A program made the translations under genes and the position numbers. Under the pieces are notes generated by a model. The model made no database searches and had not been told where the DNA came from. It saw only the letters and a list, made by a program, of their open reading frames with translations. 17,883 nt of DNA, taken from NCBI GenBank assembly GCA_905193395.1, contig CAJJOO010000002.1, forward strand, positions 1-17,883, read 5' to 3'. This document shows, in pieces, positions 7,562-15,549 of this stretch. Source of the stretch: an uncultured Porphyromonadaceae bacterium (GTDB lineage Bacteria; Bacteroidota; Bacteroidia; Bacteroidales; Muribaculaceae). Every line of letters starts with the position of its first letter. The stretch's first letter is position 1.

Positions 7562-9241
7562 TTATTCATTGGCACTTTTAATCGCGTTCGAGAGTTCGCT
7601 GACGTTCTGTTCGGTGGCGTTACCCATATATACGTAACCATTGGAGCCGTCCTTTTCGCTGGAGACAAAGATATATACATTGCCCTTGGTGAGGAGAGCC
7701 TTATAGGCGGATACGGATTCCTTGGTCTCGCCTTTGAGTGCGAATCCCTTGTCGCGGAAGGCCTTGACGATAGCCTTCGAGCCGTCGTTACCCCATTTGG
7801 TGTTGGTGCGGATTTCTGCTGCGAGGAAGGACAGTTCGGATTCGGGATTCCAGGATTTGACGTAGTTATATTCCCAGCCGTTGAACTGGTAGTTGGAATA
7901 TGCCATATACTGCGAGAACGAGGCTCCGAACTGCACATTGAAACGATAGCCCTTGACGTCGAATTCGTCCAGGCGCACATTCGAGGTATATGTATATTCG
8001 TCGGGCGAGGAGAAGAGGGCCGAGGGATGGGCACCGATTACGAATTTGCCGAGACCCTTACCTGTGAATTTGTCTACGATGGCATCGACAACGGCCTGGG
8101 TGTTGAAGAAGTCGCTGGAAACGTTGTACGAGTGCGACTTGTTGATGCTGATATCGTTGAATTCGGCGTTGTGGAGGGGTTTGCCTTCCTTGTCGAGGAA
8201 TACCGAAGTCTGGCGGTCGACGCCAACGTAACCGAACCGGCCGAGATAAGCCACGCCGCGGTCAAAATCGTCGAACGACATCTCTTCGTCGCCGGAAGCG
8301 CTGAGGAGTACGGCCTCCTTGTCGGAGTTGCAGAGGAATTTGTCGCCGACAAGCATGATACCTTCGAATTTGGGACGAATCAAGGTCTCGCCGGCAAAGG
8401 TCATGACGCCATATTCGCCATCCTCGTTGCGGAACACGAATACATTTTTGTTGTATTCGCCGACTGTTTCGACCTTGGCCGGAGCCTTGTAGGCAATTTC
8501 ACCCTTGGTGTCGAGGAAAACAATGCGGCCGTTGGAATCCTTGGCCACCAGATAGCCGTTTCTAAAAAAGTATTTTTTGAGTTCAAACCCCTTGCGGATC
8601 TTGAAGACGGTCTCGCCCTTCTTGTCAATGACGAGATGTTCGTTTTCGTCGTCGCTGTTCTTGATTGTGACGACTGCCAGACCTTCGTGGAAGTCGCGTG
8701 CGGACTCATATTTCAGGGGAATCACCACCTGGCCCTTGGTGTCGACGTAGCCTTCCTTGCCGTCCTCGTCGGTCACCCAGAGCAGACCTTCGGCGAAAGC
8801 GGGGGCGCAGGAGGTGATTTCCTTGCCCTTGACGGGTTCGAGTGTAAAGGCGGCCTCGCCGTTGCCTTTTATGACGGTGATACGTTCTTTGGGACGTGTT
8901 ACGGGGATAAGCCCTTCGGCCATGTAACCCAAGTCATAGAGACCCTCGCAGTCCTTGACAACCTCGGGTTTGTCAGCGGCCTTGTAGAGAGTGTAGCCGT
9001 CGCCTTCCTTGACGGAGAAGTAACCCTCGACAACGCAGGTAGGTTTCTGTTTGAATTCGTCGGGATAGAGAATTTTGCCGTCGGGAGCATAGAAACTCCA
9101 GTTTCCGTCCTTCTCTTCCTGAACGGCGATGTAGTCGATGTCGTTCATATCGCCGTCATCGGACTTCGAGCCGCAGGCCGTCAGCAGGGAGAGGAAAGGA
9201 ATTGATGCCAGGAAAGCACCGCAGATTGCATTAAATTTCAT
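7562..9241 (-). CDS. WG-repeat-containing lipoprotein, probably surface-exposed
   Basis: A 559-aa lipoprotein of unknown role. The N-terminus has a signal with lipobox LTAC, so Cys23 should be lipidated. It is followed by GSKSDDGD, an acidic stretch like the export signals that place Bacteroidetes lipoproteins on the outside of the outer membrane (inference). Residues about 46-350 hold WG-like repeats, a beta-hairpin unit of the form G-Y-V-D-x-x-G-x-x-V-I-P with F/Y-x-x-A/F and EGLA. Good copies are EGYVDTKGQVVIPLKYESA (163-181) with FHEGLAVV, and EYGVMTFAGETLIRPKFEG (276-294). Others near 47-60, 237-250 and 335-356 are weaker. Residues about 360-559 form a separate domain that I do not recognise. 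It is monocistronic, with a clear promoter at 9282-9312 and a terminator at 7427-7466. WG-repeat proteins are thought to bind partners, but none is visible here. Confidence 0.8.
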   Translation of the reverse strand: MKFNAICGAFLASIPFLSLLTACGSKSDDGDMNDIDYIAVQEEKDGNWSFYAPDGKILYPDEFKQKPTCVVEGYFSVKEGDGYTLYKAADKPEVVKDCEGLYDLGYMAEGLIPVTRPKERITVIKGNGEAAFTLEPVKGKEITSCAPAFAEGLLWVTDEDGKEGYVDTKGQVVIPLKYESARDFHEGLAVVTIKNSDDENEHLVIDKKGETVFKIRKGFELKKYFFRNGYLVAKDSNGRIVFLDTKGEIAYKAPAKVETVGEYNKNVFVFRNEDGEYGVMTFAGETLIRPKFEGIMLVGDKFLCNSDKEAVLLSASGDEEMSFDDFDRGVAYLGRFGYVGVDRQTSVFLDKEGKPLHNAEFNDISINKSHSYNVSSDFFNTQAVVDAIVDKFTGKGLGKFVIGAHPSALFSSPDEYTYTSNVRLDEFDVKGYRFNVQFGASFSQYMAYSNYQFNGWEYNYVKSWNPESELSFLAAEIRTNTKWGNDGSKAIVKAFRDKGFALKGETKESVSAYKALLTKGNVYIFVSSEKDGSNGYVYMGNATEQNVSELSNAIKSANE

Positions 9242-9281
9242 AGATATAAGAGATTTAGGGGGTTATTCGGGCTTATCGGGC

Positions 9282-9312
9282 CAAAGTTATGTAAAATTAG
9301 CCTAACGGGCAA
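9282..9312 (-). promoter_or_regulatory. Bacteroidetes-type promoter for the WG-repeat lipoprotein
   Basis: On the - strand, TTG (9312-9310) is followed after 20 nt by TAACTTTG (9289-9282), a full match to TAnnTTTG. Transcription should start near 9276, leaving a leader of about 35 nt before the ATG at 9241. Confidence 0.75.
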
Positions 9313-9314
9313 AT

Positions 9315-9330
9315 AATTATAAAAATAATT
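9315..9330. repeat. AT-rich inverted repeat between divergent promoters
   Basis: AATTAT, four A, then ATAATT is a perfect 6-bp inverted repeat. It lies just upstream of the -33 element of the leftward promoter and inside the spacer of the rightward one. A regulator bound here could affect both genes. It may also be only an AT-rich promoter-upstream tract. Confidence 0.45.
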
Positions 9331-9332
9331 GT

Positions 9333-9340
9333 TAACTTTG
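9333..9340 (+). promoter_or_regulatory. -7 element of the promoter for the 9375-14124 genes
   Basis: TAACTTTG matches TAnnTTTG fully and lies 35 nt before the ATG at 9375. At the expected -33 distance the sequence is AT-rich with no clear TTG, so this promoter looks weaker than its divergent partner or may need an activator. Confidence 0.6.
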
Positions 9341-9374
9341 TGCCGATACTCGAATTATTTATCAAAAACGGGGC

Positions 9375-11111
9375 ATGATGAACAAACTGCAACTATATAT
9401 CTCGAAATCACTCAGAGGTTTCAGCAGCGTGCGCAACATAAATCCGGCCGAGAATGTGCAGGAGCACATCCACGACCTGCGCGACGCCTTGGCGACCGTC
9501 GGCTACAATCCGGCCGAAAAGAACCTGTTTTTCATGTTGAGTTATATCAACGAAGGCAGTTTTTTCACTATCCTGCGCACCATTCCGTCGCAGCCGCTTG
9601 ACCACCTGGCCACAACGATATTCGTGCCGGCCCGGCTGGTAATCACCCCCGAGCAGATGGGCGAAATCGTGGGCCAGACCGTAGCGATGATTTCCAACCC
9701 GAAGGTGACGGCCGAGGAACTGACGGCGCTGCACGAGACTTTTTCGCGCGAATATCCCGTTGACGAGAGCCGCGCGGCCATGGTTGCCTCGAACCCCGAC
9801 GGCGGCTATGCCTGCATACATTGCGGCGGCGCCACAGGGCTGCAGCCTGAATCCTTCTACGGCTCGATGCTCTATCAGCCCGACCTGACGCGCTATGCCG
9901 GCGTGTTGCTGCTCCCGGCCGACCGCGACGTGCCCTGTTCGGCCGAAGCGCTTTCTTCGTTCCGCCCGTCGGTTGCCGTGCCGCTGCTGCCCCCCGAGGA
10001 CGATACCGACGGTTTCACACCGGCAATTTTCGGCCGGACGTTTGATCGCCCGTTCCTGGTGACACCAGGGTCGACCGTTACCGTGCGCTGGACGCGCAAC
10101 GGCTGCGAGGACCGCTTGAGCCACGTGCAGATTACAGGCGCAGGCATCATCACCCCCGCCATCAAGGCCGAGGACAGCGACAAGACCATCTCGCGCGCCT
10201 CGTTCAAAATCACATCGCTATCGACACGCCGGCCGGTGACCGACGCCGTAATCAAGGTCAACGGGCGTGAAATCACCGACGGTACGCCCTTCGCGCTGTC
10301 GGAAATCAAGAACGCCCTCGTGGAGGTGAGCGCTCCGGGCTACAGCCCCTTCCGCGGACGCATTGACCTGGCATCCAGCGCCCAAGCCCTGATTCAACTC
10401 CACGACCAGCGGAAGATATACCGCTTCGAACTGCCCGTGAAATGCACGGAATTCGGCTCGCCCATCCGTTTCGAGATACATACCAAGCGAGACATCTCCG
10501 AGTGCCCCGTAGAGGGATACAGTACCAACGAACAGATAAGCGAGGGTGCGGGCAAACTGAACCACTTGTCGTACACAGGTGCTCCGCGCGGCGCCCTGAC
10601 CCCGCGACAGGCACTGATAGCGGTGCTCTGCGCCATGGTTGCAGGCATCCTCATAGGCCTGTGGGCAGCCCCCGGCAAGGGCGACACGGGCGCCGAGAAC
10701 ACCGAAGCCACCGAGACCACCGAGGTGCAGGCTCCGGCCGGGCAAGCCGCCCAGGCAGCCTCCGCTCCCGCCCCTGCCCAGAAACCTGCACCTGCAACTG
10801 CCGCACCGGCCGCAAAAACAGCCGATGCCGCCGCCCTGAAATATCTTGAGAACAACCGCCTGTGGAAACGCGACGAAATGGAGAAGATTCCGGCGCTGAA
10901 AGGGTTGTTCGACGACCTGAACAATTACAATTTCGACCGCATCGAAACACACTGGAAACCGCTGCTGTCCGGTTCCAAAAACTTCACGCGCCTGGCGACG
11001 GCCGCCTCAGAAGGCAGCAGAAAGAAAAAATTCACGCCCTCCGGCACCTACTGCAAACAGGGCGACAACACCATAGCCTGGCTGGCCTATACCTTCCGCA
11101 TAGACCCCTGA
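9375..11111 (+). CDS. Unrecognised single-pass membrane protein with Ala/Pro-rich linker
   Basis: A 578-aa protein that I do not recognise. ATGs at 9375 and 9378 are both possible starts. It has no N-terminal signal. Residues 1-400 look globular: a helical start, a region with NLFFMLSYINEGSFFTILR, a Cys-containing stretch YACIHCGGATG, and a beta-rich section about 275-345 (PVTDAVIKVNGREITDG, then VEVSAPGYSPFRG) that resembles a PEGA-like sandwich. One hydrophobic helix spans about 413-432. Arg before it and acidic residues after it suggest that the N-terminal part is cytoplasmic. Residues 435-490 are an Ala/Pro/Thr-rich linker that could cross the periplasm. The last 90 residues form a small domain (ALKYLENNRLWKRDEMEKI, GLFDDLNNYNF, GDNTIAWLAYTF). 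This layout would suit a protein linking a cytoplasmic event to the envelope. GH31 and ribE follow on the same strand. No function is claimed. Confidence 0.75.
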   Translation: MMNKLQLYISKSLRGFSSVRNINPAENVQEHIHDLRDALATVGYNPAEKNLFFMLSYINEGSFFTILRTIPSQPLDHLATTIFVPARLVITPEQMGEIVGQTVAMISNPKVTAEELTALHETFSREYPVDESRAAMVASNPDGGYACIHCGGATGLQPESFYGSMLYQPDLTRYAGVLLLPADRDVPCSAEALSSFRPSVAVPLLPPEDDTDGFTPAIFGRTFDRPFLVTPGSTVTVRWTRNGCEDRLSHVQITGAGIITPAIKAEDSDKTISRASFKITSLSTRRPVTDAVIKVNGREITDGTPFALSEIKNALVEVSAPGYSPFRGRIDLASSAQALIQLHDQRKIYRFELPVKCTEFGSPIRFEIHTKRDISECPVEGYSTNEQISEGAGKLNHLSYTGAPRGALTPRQALIAVLCAMVAGILIGLWAAPGKGDTGAENTEATETTEVQAPAGQAAQAASAPAPAQKPAPATAAPAAKTADAAALKYLENNRLWKRDEMEKIPALKGLFDDLNNYNFDRIETHWKPLLSGSKNFTRLATAASEGSRKKKFTPSGTYCKQGDNTIAWLAYTFRIDP

Positions 11112-11152
11112 CGGCAAAACTGACCTGACATACAAAAAACTCATTCAAAACA

Positions 11153-13537
11153 ATGAACAGGACACTCATAGCCACCGTAACACTCACAATGGCCTGTATC
11201 GGCGCGATGCCGGCGAAGGCCGCAGAATCAATAAGCGCCACCACGGCCGACGGACGGAAAGTAACCGTAACGGCCGTGACGCCGCATATCCTGAGAATCG
11301 CCAATGCCCTTCCCGGCCAGCATCCCCTGCCCTCGCAGGCCGTGGTGCTGCAGCCTCAGGCCGGAAAGACGGCCACGACGGGCCATACCGGTCCCTATAT
11401 CACCACCCTGGCCACCGAGGCCGGCATAACGGCCGTTCTGGACAACCGCACGGGCTTTCTGACCATAACAGCACCGGGCGAACGCACAATCTGCGATGAC
11501 GGCGTGCGCCGCCTGGAAAACGGCCGCACGGCCCTGTGTCTCACCACGACGGCGCGCGGCTCGGTCTACGGCGCCGGCGAACGCGGCCACAGCCTGAATC
11601 TGCGCGGCGATACCCTGGTGATGTACAACCGCCAGAACTACGGTTACACCGGCAACGACCCGCGAATCAGCCAGATGAACATCACGATGCCGCTGTTCGT
11701 GTCGACCGACGGCTTCGCCCTGCTGTTCGACGACTATGCCCGCTCGGAGATGATTGTAGACAATTCCATCGAATACATCACCGACAACAACCGGCCAGTG
11801 GACTACTACTATATCCTGGGCGACAAGACCCTGGCCGACGTGACCGAGCAACTGTCGTCGCTCACGGGACGCCAGCCGCTGCCCCCGTTCTGGTCACTGG
11901 GCTATATCACATCGAAATACGGCTACCACGACCAACGCGAGACCCTGGCCGTCGTTGACACGCTCAAAGAGGCCGGCTATCCACTGGACGGCATCGTTCT
12001 GGACCTCTACTGGTACGGCAAGGAGCAGGACATGGGACGCCTGGCCTGGGACCCCGAACAGTGGCCCGACCCCAAAGGCATGCTCGAGCGCCTCGCGCGC
12101 AAGGGCGTGAACCTGGTGGCCATCAGCCAGCCCTACGTGCTGCGCAACGGCCGCGCAATTGACAACTACAAGGTACTGACCGACAGTTCAATGTTGCTTC
12201 TTGACACCCTCGGCAACAGCCAGGAGGTGAAAATCTGGGTAGGTGAAGGCGGCATGTTCGACGTCTCGAATCCCGCCACACGCCGCTGGCTGGTCGACCG
12301 TTACCACAGCCTCACGGAAACCGGAATCACCGGCTGGTGGGGCGACCTGGGCGAACCCGAGGTACATCCCCTTTCGGGCAAACACTACAACGGCCTCACC
12401 ACGCCTATGTATCACAACCAGTACGGTAACGACTGGAGCAGCATAATCAGCGAAATGTTTGCCGAGCGTTATCCGGACCGCCGACTGATGCTGATGATGC
12501 GCGGCGGCACGACGGGCTTGCAGCGTTACAGCGTATTCCCCTGGTCGACCGACGTATCGCGTTCGTGGGGCGGCCTTGAACCCCAGATACGCATCATGCT
12601 CAACTCGGGTCTCAGCGGCCTGGGCTACATGGGCCACGACGTCGGCGGTTTCGCAGTCGACCCCGGAAACGCCTATCTTCCGGAACTGTATCTGCGCTGG
12701 CTGCAACTGGGCCTTTTCTCGCCCGTACTGAGGACGCACGCCCAGCAGTATGCCGAACCCTACCACTACCCGATGTATGCCCGGGAGGCCCTTAAAATCG
12801 TCAGGGAACGCTACCGCTGGCTGCCCTACAACTACACGCTGGCCTGGGAAAACGCCACCAAGGGCTATCCCCTGGTGCGTCCGCTGAACTTCACCGACCC
12901 GTCAGCACGCTATGACAGCATCAGCGATGAATTCCTGTGGGGCCGCGACGTGCTGGTGGCACCTGTGATGACCGAGGGCACCACCTCGCGCAGCGTCACA
13001 TTCCCGGCAGGCGAGTGGATGGAAATGGATTCGCCCAATAAGGTTTACCCGGGCTACAGCACCGCCACCGTCAGCGCGCCCATCGACAAGATTCCCGTCT
13101 TCGTGCGAGCCGGAGCCTTCATTCCCATGGCCGACTACAAGATGGAAAACACAGGCGACTACAATCCCGGCCGCCTCACCGTCAACTACTATCCCGTGGC
13201 CGGACTCGCGTCCGAATACACCATGTTCGACGACGACCGCACGGGTACCGGCACGCTGGCCGAGGGCAACCACCGCCTCATCACCTTCAAGGCCACTGAC
13301 GGCGGCCGACGGATTACCGTGGAAGCACACGGCACATATCCCAAGGCACCCGAAACCATCGAACTGACCTTGATATATCACCGGGTGGACGGCAACGCCA
13401 AGGTGCTGGTGAACGGCCGCATGGCCAAACCGCGCTACAACGCCGCCGACAATACCCTGCGCCTCAACCTCCGCTGGCCCGTGAACCGTCCGCTCATTAT
13501 CGAATCAAACAATCTCAAACTATGTTCTCAGGAATAG
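11153..13537 (+). CDS. Secreted glycoside hydrolase family 31 alpha-glucosidase / 4-alpha-glucosyltransferase
   Basis: A 794-aa retaining alpha-glycosidase with a signal peptide (MNRTLIATV...AKA, cut before AES), acting in the periplasm or at the surface. The order is N-terminal beta-sandwich (about 25-230), (beta/alpha)8 barrel (about 240-575) opening PPFWSLGYITSKYGYHD, then C-terminal beta domains. The nucleophile Asp398 lies in GWWGDLGEPEVHP. The acid/base Asp467 lies in FPWSTDVSRSWGG, followed by GLGYMGHDVGGF. The 69-residue spacing and the FPWS-x-DVSRSWGGL block resemble Cellvibrio Agd31B, an oligosaccharide 4-alpha-glucosyltransferase, so transfer rather than simple hydrolysis is possible. 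The substrate is probably alpha-glucan oligosaccharides but is not proven; alpha-xylosidase is an alternative. It lies 41 nt after the previous gene and its end overlaps ribE by 16 bp. No SusC/SusD pair is in view, so this is not a typical polysaccharide-utilisation locus. Confidence 0.9.
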   Translation: MNRTLIATVTLTMACIGAMPAKAAESISATTADGRKVTVTAVTPHILRIANALPGQHPLPSQAVVLQPQAGKTATTGHTGPYITTLATEAGITAVLDNRTGFLTITAPGERTICDDGVRRLENGRTALCLTTTARGSVYGAGERGHSLNLRGDTLVMYNRQNYGYTGNDPRISQMNITMPLFVSTDGFALLFDDYARSEMIVDNSIEYITDNNRPVDYYYILGDKTLADVTEQLSSLTGRQPLPPFWSLGYITSKYGYHDQRETLAVVDTLKEAGYPLDGIVLDLYWYGKEQDMGRLAWDPEQWPDPKGMLERLARKGVNLVAISQPYVLRNGRAIDNYKVLTDSSMLLLDTLGNSQEVKIWVGEGGMFDVSNPATRRWLVDRYHSLTETGITGWWGDLGEPEVHPLSGKHYNGLTTPMYHNQYGNDWSSIISEMFAERYPDRRLMLMMRGGTTGLQRYSVFPWSTDVSRSWGGLEPQIRIMLNSGLSGLGYMGHDVGGFAVDPGNAYLPELYLRWLQLGLFSPVLRTHAQQYAEPYHYPMYAREALKIVRERYRWLPYNYTLAWENATKGYPLVRPLNFTDPSARYDSISDEFLWGRDVLVAPVMTEGTTSRSVTFPAGEWMEMDSPNKVYPGYSTATVSAPIDKIPVFVRAGAFIPMADYKMENTGDYNPGRLTVNYYPVAGLASEYTMFDDDRTGTGTLAEGNHRLITFKATDGGRRITVEAHGTYPKAPETIELTLIYHRVDGNAKVLVNGRMAKPRYNAADNTLRLNLRWPVNRPLIIESNNLKLCSQE

Positions 13538-14124
13538 TTGAAGAGGCAGCCACGGTAGTTGCCGCCGATATGACAGGCGGCAATCTGCGCCTGCGCGTCC
13601 GCTCGTCGTTTGCCGACGAACTGTCTGTGGACCAGTCGGTGGCACACAACGGCGTGTGCCTCACCGTAGTCGAAATCCATCCCGATTCCACCTACGAGGT
13701 GGTTGCCATCCGCGAAACCCTGGACCGCTCGAATCTGGGCAATCTGCGACCGGGCGACCTAGTGAATCTGGAACGCTCGATGATGATGAACGGGCGCCTC
13801 GACGGCCATATCGTGCAGGGCCATGTGGACTGCACTGCCCGCTGCACCGAAATCACCGATGCGGGCGGCAGCCGCTATTTCAAATTCGAATATGCCGTGG
13901 ACGAAGACATGCGCCGCGCCGGATACATGACCGTCGAAAAAGGCTCCGTGACGGTGAACGGCGTGAGCCTGACCGTGTGCGATTCCACACCGGGGTCGTT
14001 CCGCGTGGCAATCATCCCCTACACGCTGGAACACACGAATTTCTGCAAGATCGAGACCGGAACGACCGTCAATCTGGAATTCGACATCCTAGGCAAATAT
14101 ATCGCCGCGCTAATGCCACGCTAA
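13522..14124 (+). CDS. ribE: Riboflavin synthase, alpha subunit
   Basis: A 200-aa cytoplasmic enzyme. It converts two 6,7-dimethyl-8-ribityllumazine molecules into riboflavin plus the pyrimidinedione precursor, the last step of riboflavin synthesis. It has two lumazine-binding barrels. The first (1-about 97) starts MFSGIVEE and has SVAHNGVCLTV (39-49). The second (about 98-200) has GHIVQGHVD (95-103), KGSVTVNGVSLTV (140-152) and IPYTLEHTNF (165-174). All family signatures are present and the length is normal. The ATG at 13522 lies inside the last codons of the GH31 gene in another frame, a 16-bp overlap, so translation may be coupled. There is no FMN riboswitch or separate promoter in front. 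Other rib genes are not in the window. Confidence 0.96.
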   Translation: MFSGIVEEAATVVAADMTGGNLRLRVRSSFADELSVDQSVAHNGVCLTVVEIHPDSTYEVVAIRETLDRSNLGNLRPGDLVNLERSMMMNGRLDGHIVQGHVDCTARCTEITDAGGSRYFKFEYAVDEDMRRAGYMTVEKGSVTVNGVSLTVCDSTPGSFRVAIIPYTLEHTNFCKIETGTTVNLEFDILGKYIAALMPR

Positions 14125-14128
14125 GTGA

Positions 14129-14182
14129 TTGTTAAACGGATGCACGAGCGTGCATCCCTACGCCGATATCAGCGTTTAATAG
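14129..14182. terminator. Nested inverted repeat between ribE and the AlbA_2 gene
   Basis: The inner arms GGATGCAC (14138-14145) and GTGCATCC (14150-14157) pair perfectly around a GAGC loop. Outer arms TTAAACG (14132-14138) and CGTTTAA (14173-14179) also pair, extended by a T-A pair and G-T wobbles to 14129 and 14182, and overlap the inner arm by one base. It fills nearly all of the 65-nt gap between two convergent genes, so it probably ends transcription from both sides. The strong inner palindrome also looks like a dispersed intergenic repeat, but no second copy is in this window. Confidence 0.6.
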
Positions 14183-14189
14183 TTTGACC

Positions 14190-14849
14190 CTATTCAGCGG
14201 TCGTTGAAGCGGATATCAGCACGAACTCGCGTCCATTATAGCGGAAATCAATCCTTCCGGCCGATGCCAGCGCCACAATCAGACTGTCGGTGCGGCGACG
14301 CGACATGCCTAATGCCGGGGCAACACGTGCCGGTGCGATACCTTCCGGCGACTCGCCCACCAGGGCTAAAAGTCCGGCCGCTTCGCTGCCTAGCGAGAAC
14401 ATCACGGGCGCGTCGCCCCAGGCGCGGACCATCAGCGGATGGGCCACGACATTCTCGTCGGCCACCCGGTAATAGGCCCGCAGCGTTCCGTCCTGCTCCA
14501 CCACCCTCACGGGGCGTGCAGCGGCGGGTTCGACCGTGGCCACAATCACCACAATGCCCGTGTCGATGCTGTAAGCGGCGAAACTGACCTCCTGGGGCGG
14601 GTCGCAATAGCGCGACGCGGCCAATTCCACCACATATACGTCCTCCTCGTTGCGCACGCCGGCAATGGCGCCGTTGTCCTTGACGCCAATCAGCAGGCGG
14701 CCGCCGCCGGCATTGGCGAAAGCCGACAGCGAACGTGCAATCTTGCGCGCGTCCGAAATAGAGAACTTGAAATCCTGACGGCTGTGCTCGCCCTCGGCCA
14801 CAAGCGAGGCGATATAGCGCCGTCCGGGCTTTACCGGAATATCCTTCAC
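14190..14849 (-). CDS. AlbA_2 (Schlafen-type) domain protein with C-terminal winged helix, putative regulator
   Basis: A 219-aa protein. The AlbA_2 domain (about 12-145) shows the usual pattern: GEHSRQDFKFSISDARKIAR (20-39), SAFANAGGGRLLIGVKDNGAI (from 41), then GVRNEEDVYVVE. The C-terminal part (about 155-215) looks like a winged helix (GIAPARVAPALGMSRRRTDS...GRIDFRYNGREFVLI). Proteins of this type are often annotated as transcriptional regulators or ATP-binding/RecG-like, but few are characterised and some belong to nucleic-acid processing systems. The only usable start is a GTG at 14849, 34 nt after the mtnN stop. The gap is AT-rich without a TAnnTTTG box, so it is probably the last gene of the leftward operon. 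The frame remains open a short way upstream of the GTG, so a non-standard earlier start cannot be excluded. Confidence 0.75.
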   Translation of the reverse strand: MKDIPVKPGRRYIASLVAEGEHSRQDFKFSISDARKIARSLSAFANAGGGRLLIGVKDNGAIAGVRNEEDVYVVELAASRYCDPPQEVSFAAYSIDTGIVVIVATVEPAAARPVRVVEQDGTLRAYYRVADENVVAHPLMVRAWGDAPVMFSLGSEAAGLLALVGESPEGIAPARVAPALGMSRRRTDSLIVALASAGRIDFRYNGREFVLISASTTAE

Positions 14850-14883
14850 CGCTATATTTATATTATCCTGGAGATGAAGCGTT

Positions 14884-15549
14884 TCAGAGAATCCTGAGCA
14901 GGGAAGTGAGTACGCCGAACGATTTCAGGGGCGCTTCGGTCCAGAAGCCCTCGTACTGGGCGAAATTGTCGGAACCGCCCGGAGTGTCGCTGATGACGCG
15001 GACCACCACGAATGGCACGTTCTTGATATAGCAGACCTGGGCAATGGCGGCGGATTCCATGTCGACGGCAACGGCGTCGGGGTGGATTTCGAGAATCCGG
15101 GCCACCTCGTCGGCGTGCATCACGAAGATATCGCCGGACACCAGCAGACCGGTTTCGGCGCCGGCCTCACGGATGGTTTCGGACGACAGCGGACATTCAA
15201 AGTACAGGGGGCAGCCGTCGGCCTGACCGCGCTGCGTTCCGGGACCGCACCACACGTCGTGATACGAAATCCGCGAGGGAATCACGCAGCGGCCTATGCC
15301 CACCGAGCCTGTTCCGCCTGCCACTCCGGAATTTATCACCAGCGCGGGGTGGAAACTGTCGATCAGCGTGAGGGCGGCAACGGCGGCGTTCACCTTGCCG
15401 ATGCCGCTCTGCATGGCGATTATCTCTCGCCCGGCAATCCGGCCGGTGTGGAAAGTGATGTCGTTGAGCACGACCTTGCCGGTATTTTCCATCATGGCCA
15501 GCAGCAGATCGAGTTCCTTGCTCATGGCCGCTATAATTCCTATCTTCAT
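14884..15549 (-). CDS. mtnN: 5'-methylthioadenosine / S-adenosylhomocysteine nucleosidase
   Basis: A 221-aa cytoplasmic enzyme that cleaves adenine from MTA, SAH and 5'-deoxyadenosine. This clears inhibitors of methylation, polyamine and radical-SAM reactions, and makes S-ribosylhomocysteine for LuxS. It begins MKIGIIAAMSKELDLLL, with the catalytic Glu12. Next come SGIGKVNAAVAA (48-59) and the phosphorylase-family strand INSGVAGG. The substrate-binding block VDMESAAIAQVC (162-173, Glu165) and the catalytic Asp188 in VISDTPGG complete the site. Length is normal (about 230). The ATG overlaps the stop of the upstream gene by four bases (ATGA). It sits among envelope-protein genes with no obvious metabolic link, so the order may reflect shared expression only. 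Confidence 0.95.
   Translation of the reverse strand: MKIGIIAAMSKELDLLLAMMENTGKVVLNDITFHTGRIAGREIIAMQSGIGKVNAAVAALTLIDSFHPALVINSGVAGGTGSVGIGRCVIPSRISYHDVWCGPGTQRGQADGCPLYFECPLSSETIREAGAETGLLVSGDIFVMHADEVARILEIHPDAVAVDMESAAIAQVCYIKNVPFVVVRVISDTPGGSDNFAQYEGFWTEAPLKSFGVLTSLLRIL

Noticed and set aside
7448..9205. Open frame of 585 codons on the + strand
   Set aside because: It is antisense to the WG-repeat lipoprotein, which has a lipobox, repeats, promoter and terminator. The antisense product is low-complexity and rich in V, F, G and E, as expected from reverse reading of GC-rich codons.
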